Origin: Nostoc sp. XA010 | GTDB taxonomy: Bacteria > Cyanobacteriota > Cyanobacteriia > Cyanobacteriales > Nostocaceae | DNA: 64,000 bases | Direction: 5' to 3' | Assembly: GCF_020829625.1 (NCBI RefSeq) | Contig: NZ_JAIVFX010000015.1 | Span: 111,797 to 175,796 of the forward strand | Part shown: positions 9,003 to 17,072 of the stretch, piece after piece | How the letters are laid out: every line of letters starts with the position of its first letter | Position numbering within the stretch: position 1 is the stretch's first letter | Notes under the pieces: model-generated | Seen by the model: only the letters and a program-made list of their open reading frames with translations | The model's database searches: none | Told to the model about the DNA's origin: nothing | Made by a program: the position numbers and the translations under genes

Positions 9003-9036
9003 CGATGCCTACGGCGAGCAAAGCTATCGCATGATG
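9002..9036. repeat. Palindromic GCGATGCCTACGGCG repeat
   Basis: A short repeat of the GCGATGCCTACGGCG family, with GCGAT at 9003 mirrored by ATCGC at about 9026. Relatives of the same family occur at 34437-34475 and, in reverse, at about 41755-41782. It may serve as the transcript end between two convergent genes. Confidence 0.5.
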
Positions 9037-9066
9037 ATCAATTTTCTGTTGATTTTCAGCGATGAT

Positions 9067-9963
9067 TTAATGTGATTCAGCACAAAAATTTAAAATATGC
9101 TGGGCAGTAATTTGTGGTTGCTCTAAGTGAGGGAGATGTCCACAATCTTGAATCCAGATGAGGGTACTATGTGGAATTGCTCTTTTAAATCTCATGGCAT
9201 CCTTAGTACCCAAAATTTTATCGGAATCGCCCCATAAAATTAGCGTTTTTTGCACAATTTTTGATATTTTTTTAAATCTAAAAGCACTGTAACCACCACT
9301 TTTAGTGAAAGTAATCAAAGCTCGATGCCAACTCGGCATTTGTAGATGTAATGCGCCACAACATAGCGCATCGACAGAGGCAAGACTTTGGTTTTTATAT
9401 CCAATGCGGGAAACGCGATCGCGCACCTTCATATTACTCAAAAACTGAGTTGCTAAATAATCAAATGGGGGAAACATTAATTTACTTAATGGGGAACCAC
9501 CCGCCAAGCCAGCACTATCAATTAACACCAGTTTTTTTACTACTTCTGGGTAAGTCAACGTAAAATCAATTGCAGTCGCACCCCCCATCGAAGCACCTAC
9601 CAAAATCACAGGTTGGTTAATCAGGCTTTTCCAGAAATAATAAAGATGGGTTTTAATCGCAGTTGGGCTATAGGCAATTTCTGAAAGTCTATCTGTAAAC
9701 CCAAAACCCAACAAATCCACTGCCCAAGTTTCATTATCTCCAGATAGTAATGGCAAAAGCCGTCGAAATTCTAATACAGAACTATCAAAGCCGTGAATTA
9801 ATAAAATAGGAGTTCCACCGCTCCCTTGCTTGACAAATGTTGTGGTAACTGATTGATTAATTAAAGGAGTAGCGATCGCAGTTGTTTGAATACTTTGAGC
9901 TAGTGCGATCGAGGCAGATTCTGTCAGTTGCCCAACTGCTTTAGGAAGAAAATTCGGAAACAT
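9067..9963 (-). CDS. Alpha/beta hydrolase
   Basis: A 298-aa alpha/beta-fold hydrolase, likely an esterase or lipase-like enzyme. The oxyanion region LLIHGFDSS, the nucleophile elbow GASMGG (serine), the acid loop LWGDSDKI and the catalytic histidine in CGHLPHLEQP are all present, so it should be active. There is no clear signal peptide. It is convergent with the MPBQ methyltransferase gene. The substrate is unknown. Confidence 0.88.
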   Translation of the reverse strand: MFPNFLPKAVGQLTESASIALAQSIQTTAIATPLINQSVTTTFVKQGSGGTPILLIHGFDSSVLEFRRLLPLLSGDNETWAVDLLGFGFTDRLSEIAYSPTAIKTHLYYFWKSLINQPVILVGASMGGATAIDFTLTYPEVVKKLVLIDSAGLAGGSPLSKLMFPPFDYLATQFLSNMKVRDRVSRIGYKNQSLASVDALCCGALHLQMPSWHRALITFTKSGGYSAFRFKKISKIVQKTLILWGDSDKILGTKDAMRFKRAIPHSTLIWIQDCGHLPHLEQPQITAQHILNFCAESH

Positions 9964-10084
9964 AAATTTCAGTTTATCGTACTAGCTTGCTTCCACACAT
10001 CGCTGATTTTCTTAAACAACAAAATTACACAAACTAACATCCTGAAATATTAATTGTAATACATAAAATATAGACCAGCAGCTA

Positions 10085-10168
10085 TCAAAACATTCTAACT
10101 CCCCACTTCCCACTCCTAACTCCTAACTCCTAACTTCCCACTCCCTACTCCCCACTCCCCACTCCCCC
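10085..10168. repeat. Heptamer repeat tract upstream of ccmK3
   Basis: Degenerate units ACTCCTA and CCCCACT/CCCTACT repeated about ten times. It fills much of the 305-base gap between the hydrolase gene and ccmK3. It has no coding content. Confidence 0.75.
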
Positions 10169-10268
10169 AAAAATTATGACATCAAAAAAAGTTTTCTAAA
10201 ATGTTAAAAATGGGACTAAAGCCACGTACAATTAAAATCGCCTATCCCTTAATCCAGGAGCTAATGCC

Positions 10269-10580
10269 ATGCCAATGGCCGTTGGCGTAATTGAAACTTT
10301 AGGTTTTCCTAGTGTCTTAGCAGCAGCAGATGCAATGGTCAAAGCTGCCGCAGTCACAATTGTGTATTATGGTCAAGCAGAAAGCGCTCGTTTGTTAGTC
10401 GCTGTGCGGGGACACGTTTCTGAAGTAAATAGAGCTGTTGAAGCCGGAATCGTAGCTGGAGAGGAAGTTAAGGTTGGTACAGTAATTACCTACTACATCG
10501 TTCCCAATCCCCCAGAAAATGTTGAAACCATATTACCAATCCATTTCACTGAAGAATCAGAACCATTCCGCATGTTCTAA
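10269..10580 (+). CDS. ccmK3: Carboxysome shell protein CcmK3
   Basis: A 103-aa BMC-domain protein of the beta-carboxysome shell. The N-terminal MAVGVIETLGFPSVLAAADAMVKAA is canonical. The pore loop differs from its partner, with YYGQAES in place of YIRVGS, and the C-terminus ends EPFRMF. Known CcmK3 proteins do not form stable homohexamers but join CcmK4 in mixed hexamers. AGGAG at 10256-10260 sits 8 bases before the ATG. It forms a two-gene satellite unit with ccmK4, 85 bases downstream, apart from a main ccm operon, which is not in this window. Confidence 0.93.
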   Translation: MPMAVGVIETLGFPSVLAAADAMVKAAAVTIVYYGQAESARLLVAVRGHVSEVNRAVEAGIVAGEEVKVGTVITYYIVPNPPENVETILPIHFTEESEPFRMF

Positions 10581-10665
10581 GCAATTTTGCTATTAAAATC
10601 TGTAGCGAAGCTTCGTACAATTAACTGGTAGTCCCCATATCGTTTATTCATACAGGAGATTAATA

Positions 10666-11013
10666 ATGTCATTACAGGCAGTTGGAGCACTTGAAACGAA
10701 AGGTTTCCCTGCGGTGCTAGCAGCAGCAGATGCTATGGTAAAAGCTGGTCGAGTCACCCTCGTAGGTTATATCAGAGTAGGTAGCGCTCGTTTTACAGTT
10801 AATATTCGTGGCGATGTTTCTGAAGTAAAAGCCGCTATGGCTGCCGGTATTGAAGCCGCAGAAAATGTTTTTGGCGGTACACTTGAATCCTGGGTAATTA
10901 TTGCTCGTCCCCATGAAAACGTTGAAGCTGTTCTGCCAATTGGTTACACAGAACAAGTGCAAGGGTATCGAGAATCTGTAGAAAATCCCATTGTTAGATC
11001 AAACAGTCGATAG
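10666..11013 (+). CDS. ccmK4: Carboxysome shell protein CcmK4
   Basis: A 115-aa BMC-domain protein. It has QAVGALETKGFPAVLAAADAMVKAGRVTLVGYIRVGSARFTV, with the central pore motif within IRVGS, then the VIARPHENVEAVLPI strand and a short variable tail. CcmK4 adjusts metabolite passage through the carboxysome shell, alone or with CcmK3. AGGAG lies about 8-12 bases before the ATG. Order and spacing match the conserved ccmK3-ccmK4 satellite locus. Confidence 0.93.
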   Translation: MSLQAVGALETKGFPAVLAAADAMVKAGRVTLVGYIRVGSARFTVNIRGDVSEVKAAMAAGIEAAENVFGGTLESWVIIARPHENVEAVLPIGYTEQVQGYRESVENPIVRSNSR

Positions 11014-11881
11014 ATTCAACCTCCTGTGGGGGAATTCAAAACAAAAAATTCCCATAAATGAATTTAAAGATAAGTTTCTTGTGAGACTTCTGACTATCAA
11101 AACTTTAGAGGATTGCAAATTTTTCTGTTTTTAGATTTTGCATAAGTTGAATTTTTAAGCACAGAGAAAGCAACAGTCAAAGTCAATAGTCAAAATTAAT
11201 ATTGACTGTTGACTATTGATTTTTGAGAATGTAAAAGTTGTAAGAATAACTCAGCTTACCAAACATCCTCTTAAACGCTAGTTTACGTATATACATTTAA
11301 TCGACTAAAAATATACTACGAAATTTGACTTAATATGATTCTGGGGGTTTCCAGGCACTTACTTTATTCTGGGGAATCCGTCCACGGCAGGGCTACCCCA
11401 TAAGCGACTGGTATGGATTTGGGGGATCTTCCGAGGCAAAATATCACCAACACCTGTATTGAGATTTAACTAAGTATTTTTCTCCGTAATGGCTTATAGA
11501 GCCTTGAAACTTATACGAGTAAAATTACGCTTAAATACTGAGTTAAATTAGATTCGTTCCTCAGCTCGGTTACAAAATGTTCAGATTTCCTCAAACCACC
11601 TCGTGCAAAGGTTTATCCCCACCACTGTAGGCAAATCTATATTCTCAGTTACAAAACATAACTTTACAAAAAGGTTAAATTAAAAAATAGCCTTAAAAGC
11701 TTAATGGGTATGGGTTTGGGGCATTTGTAAATTGGAAGCAAAACATCAATATAGAAATTTCTGCATAATTCTAGTGAATTAAGACGTAATAAAAGTGGAA
11801 TCACTGAGCTATTTTCATGAGATTCATGAAATCCGGGCAGGTTGCCAGTTAAACAATTAGGTGGGACAAATGGGGGTTGTG
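11014..11881. other. Long intergenic region with a structured GC-rich island
   Basis: About 870 bases with no credible gene. Features: a weak hairpin at 11030-11053 (GGGAATT/AATTCCC) just after ccmK4; a near-palindrome around AGTCAATAGTCAA and TTGACTATTGA (about 11180-11222); and an island at about 11341-11440 much richer in G and C than its surroundings. The remainder is A+T-rich leader DNA of the HetZ-related gene. Confidence 0.55.
11341..11440 (+). ncRNA. Candidate structured leader or small RNA upstream of the HetZ-related gene
   Basis: Within A+T-rich DNA, this segment has several pairing blocks: CTGG/CCAG around GGGTTT, TGGGG/CCCCA enclosing the smaller hairpin CCGTCCACGG, and a second G-run GGGGGATCTTCC. 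A TATGAT box ends at 11339. The strand is inferred only from the direction of the downstream gene. It matches no RNA family I can name. Confidence 0.3.
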
Positions 11882-13057
11882 ATGCAAACTTCAAAATTGA
11901 GTTTCGAGGAACGCAATCTCACTATGACAACAGATGTGGAACAACTAGCTCTAGATTGGCGAAAGCGCTTGGCTGCCGAATGTCCAGACCAAAATGAAGC
12001 TGTTAGGGAAAGCATTATTCTCTGGCTGTTGGGATCTGACTCCAAACGGTTTGATCTGTTTAACCCTAAAGAATTCGATATCGCCAAGCAAGCGATGGAA
12101 TATCGCTGGAGAATTTTACGTCAACGCTATTTAGGGCTAGGGCGAGAACGTGCTTATCGGAACTTGATAACGCGATTGGGGAGCTTAGTAACATTACGGA
12201 ATAAAATTCAGACTTGGGTTGCCCTAAGCCGCGATCGCCAGCGTAGTGTGATGGATGTATTGCAAGAAGTACTCCAAGAATTACTGCAAAGCGACAGCCA
12301 GATGCAACAGCAAATGGCTGATATTGCCAAATATACAAGTGATAGACGATTGGGAGATGCTCTGCTATTTGCCAGTGTGGAAGAATATTGTCTGCGGCCA
12401 GTCCGCAATCAACCCCTATTAGCTTATCGGTTTGTAAATTACTTGCGTCGCACTCAGCGCGGTGGCTTAACCCAAGTGCCGGGCCGTGACTTGATTAGAC
12501 TCGTGTCAGAAGAAGTTCTCACAGACGACAATGACAATCGAGTTAACTTAGTTGATAATCAGGCGATCGCAGAATATATTGAAGCACAACAGCTAGAGGA
12601 ACAACTTGCCCTGCGTCAGTCAGTACAAAAAGAATTTGAAAATTATCTACAAGAAAATCTGGGAACAGACGCACTACAGTGGCTACGGCTATATTTACAA
12701 GGAAAATCCCAGGAAGAGATCGCCCACAGATTAAATAAGCAGACTAAAGAAGTATACCGTCTGCGAGAAAAAATCAGTTACCACGCTGTGCGTGTTTTTG
12801 CCCTCAAAGATAAACCAGAGCTAGTAGACAATTGGCTCTCAATTTCCTTGCAAGAACATAACCTGGGTTTAACCCAAAACCAATGGCAACAACTGGATGA
12901 AAAATTGACTCCTCTGGGGCGGCAGATTTTAGATTTGCGGAGAGTAGGTAACTCAATAGAAGCAATAGGCCAACAGTTAAAACTCAAAACTCATCAAGTG
13001 CTAGGTGAATGGACAAAAATCTATCTTGCTGCCCAATCTTTAAGAAGCCAGGAGTAG
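11882..13057 (+). CDS. HetZ-related protein (putative DNA-binding regulator)
   Basis: A protein of about 391 aa from ATG 11882; a GTG at 11861 and an ATG at 11924 are alternatives. It is mostly helical, with the family-like stretch YRWRILRQRYLGLGRERAYRNLITRLGSL at about residues 60-90. Two helix-turn-helix-like segments are visible: KSQEEIAHRLNKQTKEVYRLR and NSIEAIGQQLKLKTHQVLGEW near the C-terminus. I recognise it as similar to the HetZ family, whose founding member controls early heterocyst differentiation. The patU partners seen next to true hetZ are absent here, so this is probably a paralogue. A long leader precedes it. Confidence 0.6.
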   Translation: MQTSKLSFEERNLTMTTDVEQLALDWRKRLAAECPDQNEAVRESIILWLLGSDSKRFDLFNPKEFDIAKQAMEYRWRILRQRYLGLGRERAYRNLITRLGSLVTLRNKIQTWVALSRDRQRSVMDVLQEVLQELLQSDSQMQQQMADIAKYTSDRRLGDALLFASVEEYCLRPVRNQPLLAYRFVNYLRRTQRGGLTQVPGRDLIRLVSEEVLTDDNDNRVNLVDNQAIAEYIEAQQLEEQLALRQSVQKEFENYLQENLGTDALQWLRLYLQGKSQEEIAHRLNKQTKEVYRLREKISYHAVRVFALKDKPELVDNWLSISLQEHNLGLTQNQWQQLDEKLTPLGRQILDLRRVGNSIEAIGQQLKLKTHQVLGEWTKIYLAAQSLRSQE

Positions 13058-13527
13058 CCTGTGAGACATTTAGTTGCTCAATTAAGGTGGTGTACCAAAC
13101 TAGGAAATGGCGAGCAGGGGAGAATTGATCGCAAGTTCATCCCCTCATGCCTCAGTTACTAGAGTAGAACTTCAAAAGGCAGAAGCAAAACGAACCACGC
13201 TTAAAAGCATGGGATTAATTTTGAACGCGTTATGTCTCATGGCAATTTTCGGCTGATATATTTTTTATACTAGTAAGCTTTATATCTACAACTAAAATTT
13301 TGATTAATTGATTAAACCTTAAATCATATTTCTGTAAGTGAAATCGCTGATTCCAATTTTTTACATAATTGCTATGTTGTAATCGAACTTTAGACTGATC
13401 AAGCTTAGAGTTCAACTCAAATAGATAGAGATTTTGCTACCGTATTCTAGATAAGATTACGGTTTAAACAAATTTATAGTGACAAAGTTAGTTTCCTGCT
13501 CTTGAATCCATTTTTTATAAATATTTC
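13058..13527. other. Intergenic region, no gene seen
   Basis: A 470-base A+T-rich gap between the HetZ-related gene and the Crp-family gene. No repeat, RNA or reading frame with support was found. It presumably holds the promoter of the Crp-family gene. Confidence 0.5.
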
Positions 13528-14211
13528 ATGCAGACTGAGGTTTTTAGTGAACTTTTCCCCTTAATGAGTACAGCCACGCCCCAAACTTTGGAATGGCTGC
13601 TCAACGTTGCAATTGAACATGAATACCCATCTGGGCGAGCCGTTGTGATGGAAGATGCCTGGGGTAACGCCGTTTACTTCGTTGTTTCAGGTTGGGTCAA
13701 AGTCCGGCGTACCGTCGGGGAAGATTCACTAGCTCTGGCAATTTTTGGTAAGGGCGATTTTTTTGGAGAAATGGCAATTTTGGATGAATCTCCACGCTCA
13801 ACCGATGTCATAGCCCTTTCGTCTGTGAATTTGCTGAGTGTATCTAGAGAGCGTTTTATTCAAATCTTGTTCAAAGACCCACAGTTACATCATCGGATGT
13901 TACAACTTATGGTGCGGCGATTGCGGCAAATTAACTTGCGCTTACAAATGCGGTCTTCACCACCAGCAGTCAAACTTGCCCATACTCTAGTGACTTTAGG
14001 CGAAAGCTATGGTCAAGAATCGAATTGTGGAAAAGAAATTTTTAACATTCCTTTCAAAGATTTAGCAGAGGTAACAGAAATTGGTGTTGACGAAACCACC
14101 AAAATTATGGAAAAGCTGCATGAGAAAGGGTGGATCAAAATTGACAGCGCCAAGAACATCATTTATCTCGTGAACTTCAAACAATTGATGAACTTGGCTG
14201 GCAAAGTGTAA
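13528..14211 (+). CDS. Crp/Fnr-family transcriptional regulator
   Basis: A 227-aa cytoplasmic regulator. Residues about 12-125 form a cyclic-nucleotide-binding-type beta-roll (VYFVVSGWVKV, GDFFGEMAILDESPRSTDVIAL). The arginine of the PRST segment is where cAMP-type receptors contact the phosphate. The C-terminal winged helix (about 145-220) includes FKDLAEVTEIGVDETTKIMEKLHEKGWI. There is no iron-sulfur cysteine cluster of the Fnr type. Whether it binds cAMP, another ligand or none is not readable. It converges on the cellulose operon, separated by a hairpin terminator. Confidence 0.88.
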   Translation: MQTEVFSELFPLMSTATPQTLEWLLNVAIEHEYPSGRAVVMEDAWGNAVYFVVSGWVKVRRTVGEDSLALAIFGKGDFFGEMAILDESPRSTDVIALSSVNLLSVSRERFIQILFKDPQLHHRMLQLMVRRLRQINLRLQMRSSPPAVKLAHTLVTLGESYGQESNCGKEIFNIPFKDLAEVTEIGVDETTKIMEKLHEKGWIKIDSAKNIIYLVNFKQLMNLAGKV

Positions 14212-14341
14212 TTGCTAAGGGTTATTAGGGACTGACAAATTAAAAAATATTCAATTACTTATTTTGGGGTGGGTAGCGCTCAGTCGAACGCTGTACACCC
14301 TACAATAATTGAATTGACTTTTGCAATTTAAAACACTCCCA

Positions 14342-14379
14342 AGCGCAAGCAACATTTGGGCTTAAATGGAGCTTGCGCT
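14342..14379. terminator. Hairpin between the Crp-family gene and bcsA
   Basis: Nine-base arms AGCGCAAGC (14342-14350) and GCTTGCGCT (14371-14379) enclose a second inner stem CATTT/AAATG around GGGCTT. This makes a long, nearly continuous hairpin between two convergent genes. A second structure with AGCG/CGCT lies at about 14272-14289. Only weak T-runs follow, so efficiency is uncertain. Confidence 0.55.
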
Positions 14380-14405
14380 GGTCAAAATCTAGTCAAGTAC
14401 TTCTG

Positions 14406-17015
14406 CTACAGAACCTCCAACAATTGTTTAATTTTTGTGTCCTGACGTTCTTTGAATTTTTCTGGAAAATTTAATTCGAGTGTAATCTTGCCATTTGTCT
14501 CTTCTACTGCATAAATTTCGGCAACAAATCGGTTAGATGAGAGGTTATCCTCATCCTCATTCAACAGTAAACCAACTAATGGTTTAACAGTTCGCATCGT
14601 GTGCAAATCCTGTTGTCCTATCATTTTGTGAGAAGACACGGCTTTTGTATCCTCTATTTCCAAGCGCAAACCCGTTGTTCCTAATTCTGTGGCTACTGCA
14701 AAGAAGAAGTTACCATCCCAGTAGAGTCGGCTATGGCTATTTACCTGCTTGCGTACCTTTTTACGGCTAGTTTGTTTTACGTCACCCAAGGCCCGAGTCA
14801 AACTTGTGGCTAAGAATCCAAGAGAAGCGAAGGGTCGGTCTACATACTGGCCCTTTTGAGAGTACCACTCTCGGACATCAGAATACAAAACTAGAGTTAA
14901 AGCATCGCGTTGGGCATCGTTGAGCTTCACAAAATCAACAGCCAAAAGCGTTTCTGTGTCATTAATAGGAGAGACTCGGACAATCTGCGCTGTTAAAGAG
15001 GCGCTAGCAGTATAATCTCCCATCACCTCAACTTCCGCTTCCTCCAGCAAATTGGGCCAAGTTTCTAAAGAAATTAATGCTCCAGTTTCTGAAATATTCA
15101 CCGTTTTGCCCATGATTGTTTGACCATTACTGGTAATTAAGATGGGGAGGCGACGCTGTAAACGGTGAGCAGTACGTACTTGTGGTTGTTCAAAGCCAAC
15201 CAGCAAAGCAGCTATCAGCAAAACCAGATTAAAAATAGACCACATAGTGTTGACTAAGACCGCTTGCCAATCTTCAGGATGTAACAGCAGCCAATAGGGA
15301 ACAGCTAGCAAGGAAGAGACTACAAGTGCTGTCACCACCAAAAGACCACGCATCGATTCCCAATCAAAGGTGCGTTTGGTTATAGACGTTCCTTTGTCGG
15401 TAACGTTAAATGAACCCAGCTTCGGATTAAACAGCGCTAACATCGTCACCCACCCAGCCTGGAAAGCCATCGCAAATTCAAAAATTTCATTCCAGAAGGA
15501 GAAACGGACGTTTTTGTAAATGATGTAGTTAGTAAAAAGGGACAGGAGAATATGGGGTAGGGCGTAGGCTAGAGTTTCTAAACCCAAACCTTGGACAGAG
15601 TTAACGCCAAATAATAGAAATAGTGTCGGAGCGATCGCATATATTAGTCGAGGATAACCATACAAAAAGTGTGAGGTTGCGCTAAAGTAACAAATCCGTT
15701 GTGCAAATGTTAGATTCAGCTTCGGATTAAAAATGGGGTTTTCTAATCGCAGAATCTGCGCCATCCCCCTTGCCCAACGCACTTGTTGTCCCACGTAAGA
15801 AGAAAACGTTTCTGGCGCTAAACCAGCCACCATAATTTTGTCGTAGTAGACAGACTTGTAACCCAACGAATGCAATCGCAAAGCAGTGTGGCAATCTTCC
15901 GTCACGGTTTCCACCGCAATTCCCCCAACTTCTAAAGCATGGGATTTACGGATTAATGCTGCGGAACCGCAGAAAAAGGCGGCATTCCAAAAATCGTTAC
16001 CTTTTTGCAGTACCTTATAGAATAGTTCATTGCCTGCGGGTATTCTACCTTTGGTGACCAAATTACGCTCGAAGGGATCGGGGTTATAGAACCAGTGAGG
16101 AGTTTGGACAAACGATACTTTGGGATCGAAGAAAAAACCCATTGTATGCAAGAGAATTTGCCGCGATGGGATGTGGTCGCAGTCCAAAATCAACACTAAA
16201 TCGCCATCGGTTTTGTAAAAGGCGGTATTGATATTACCAGCCTTAGCGTGGTCGTTATTGTCCCGCGTCATGTGTATACAGCCGAGTTCTTGGCACATTT
16301 GCCGTAGCTGTTCCCGTCTTTTACTAAACTGTTCTCGGCGTGGGTCGTTCTCTTTATACTTTTCTGGACGACCATCATCAAGAACATAAACCTTTTTTTT
16401 ATCAGGAGCATAATCACAGGCTAAGGCTGCCACAGCCGTCTTGCGAACAATCTCCACATCTTCGTTGTATGTGGGGATGTAGATATCAACTTTGAACCAT
16501 TCTTCAACAGGAATATTTGTGAGATTAACTGGTTGGCGTTCTTGAATTTTCAGGGTTTGAAAGTATGCCAATACCAACGTGAGGATGGCATAAAGTTCGG
16601 CGGCGTACAACAATACGCAAGCGATGCTGTTAAGCCAACCATCAAAGTTGAGGGTGTAGCTGGTGCGGTAGTATAAATAACGCAGCGTTGTTACCATACT
16701 CAGCCACAGCATAAACAGGTGATAATAGTGGCTGATTTCTGAAGAGGACTCTTGAAATTCTGCGTGTATAAGTAGTTGTCCCAGTAGCACGAGAAACACT
16801 GCTACCAATCCTTGCTGCCAAACTTCTATCGGGGTAACAATAAGTGGCACTGAGAGCAACAATAGCAGCAGGATAAACCACTTAAACTGTTTCACACCCA
16901 CTTTTTGGAGAGTGCGGTCAAAAAATCTAGGGGTAATATCAATCAACCAATTGCTCAATTTTAAGCGCTGGCGATCGCGTGATTTCCGGGGCGATGTGGG
17001 GGGAGAAGAAGACAT
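14406..17015 (-). CDS. bcsA: Cellulose synthase catalytic subunit with PilZ domain (BcsA)
   Basis: An 869-aa inner-membrane GT2 enzyme that polymerises glucose from UDP-glucose and extrudes the glucan. Catalytic motifs in order are DDG with Asp213/214, DCD at 278-280, the FFCGSAALIRK stretch, TED at 372-374 and QQVRW at 410-414. Transmembrane helices lie before and after this domain. A PilZ domain at about residues 610-715 keeps both c-di-GMP contacts: RTAHR (614-618) and NISETG (640-645). Activation by c-di-GMP is therefore likely. A C-terminal extension of about 150 residues follows. It is the last gene of the cellulose operon, 57 bases after the BcsB-like gene. Confidence 0.93.
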   Translation of the reverse strand: MSSSPPTSPRKSRDRQRLKLSNWLIDITPRFFDRTLQKVGVKQFKWFILLLLLLSVPLIVTPIEVWQQGLVAVFLVLLGQLLIHAEFQESSSEISHYYHLFMLWLSMVTTLRYLYYRTSYTLNFDGWLNSIACVLLYAAELYAILTLVLAYFQTLKIQERQPVNLTNIPVEEWFKVDIYIPTYNEDVEIVRKTAVAALACDYAPDKKKVYVLDDGRPEKYKENDPRREQFSKRREQLRQMCQELGCIHMTRDNNDHAKAGNINTAFYKTDGDLVLILDCDHIPSRQILLHTMGFFFDPKVSFVQTPHWFYNPDPFERNLVTKGRIPAGNELFYKVLQKGNDFWNAAFFCGSAALIRKSHALEVGGIAVETVTEDCHTALRLHSLGYKSVYYDKIMVAGLAPETFSSYVGQQVRWARGMAQILRLENPIFNPKLNLTFAQRICYFSATSHFLYGYPRLIYAIAPTLFLLFGVNSVQGLGLETLAYALPHILLSLFTNYIIYKNVRFSFWNEIFEFAMAFQAGWVTMLALFNPKLGSFNVTDKGTSITKRTFDWESMRGLLVVTALVVSSLLAVPYWLLLHPEDWQAVLVNTMWSIFNLVLLIAALLVGFEQPQVRTAHRLQRRLPILITSNGQTIMGKTVNISETGALISLETWPNLLEEAEVEVMGDYTASASLTAQIVRVSPINDTETLLAVDFVKLNDAQRDALTLVLYSDVREWYSQKGQYVDRPFASLGFLATSLTRALGDVKQTSRKKVRKQVNSHSRLYWDGNFFFAVATELGTTGLRLEIEDTKAVSSHKMIGQQDLHTMRTVKPLVGLLLNEDEDNLSSNRFVAEIYAVEETNGKITLELNFPEKFKERQDTKIKQLLEVL

Positions 17016-17072
17016 TTTGGATCTAAATTTTGAAATTTAAATTTAAGATTGGCGATACCTGACCGAAACTGT

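Noticed and set aside
11664..11894. 76-codon minus-strand frame upstream of the HetZ-related gene
   Set aside because: No ribosome binding site, overlaps the start of the regulator gene, and the composition looks random.
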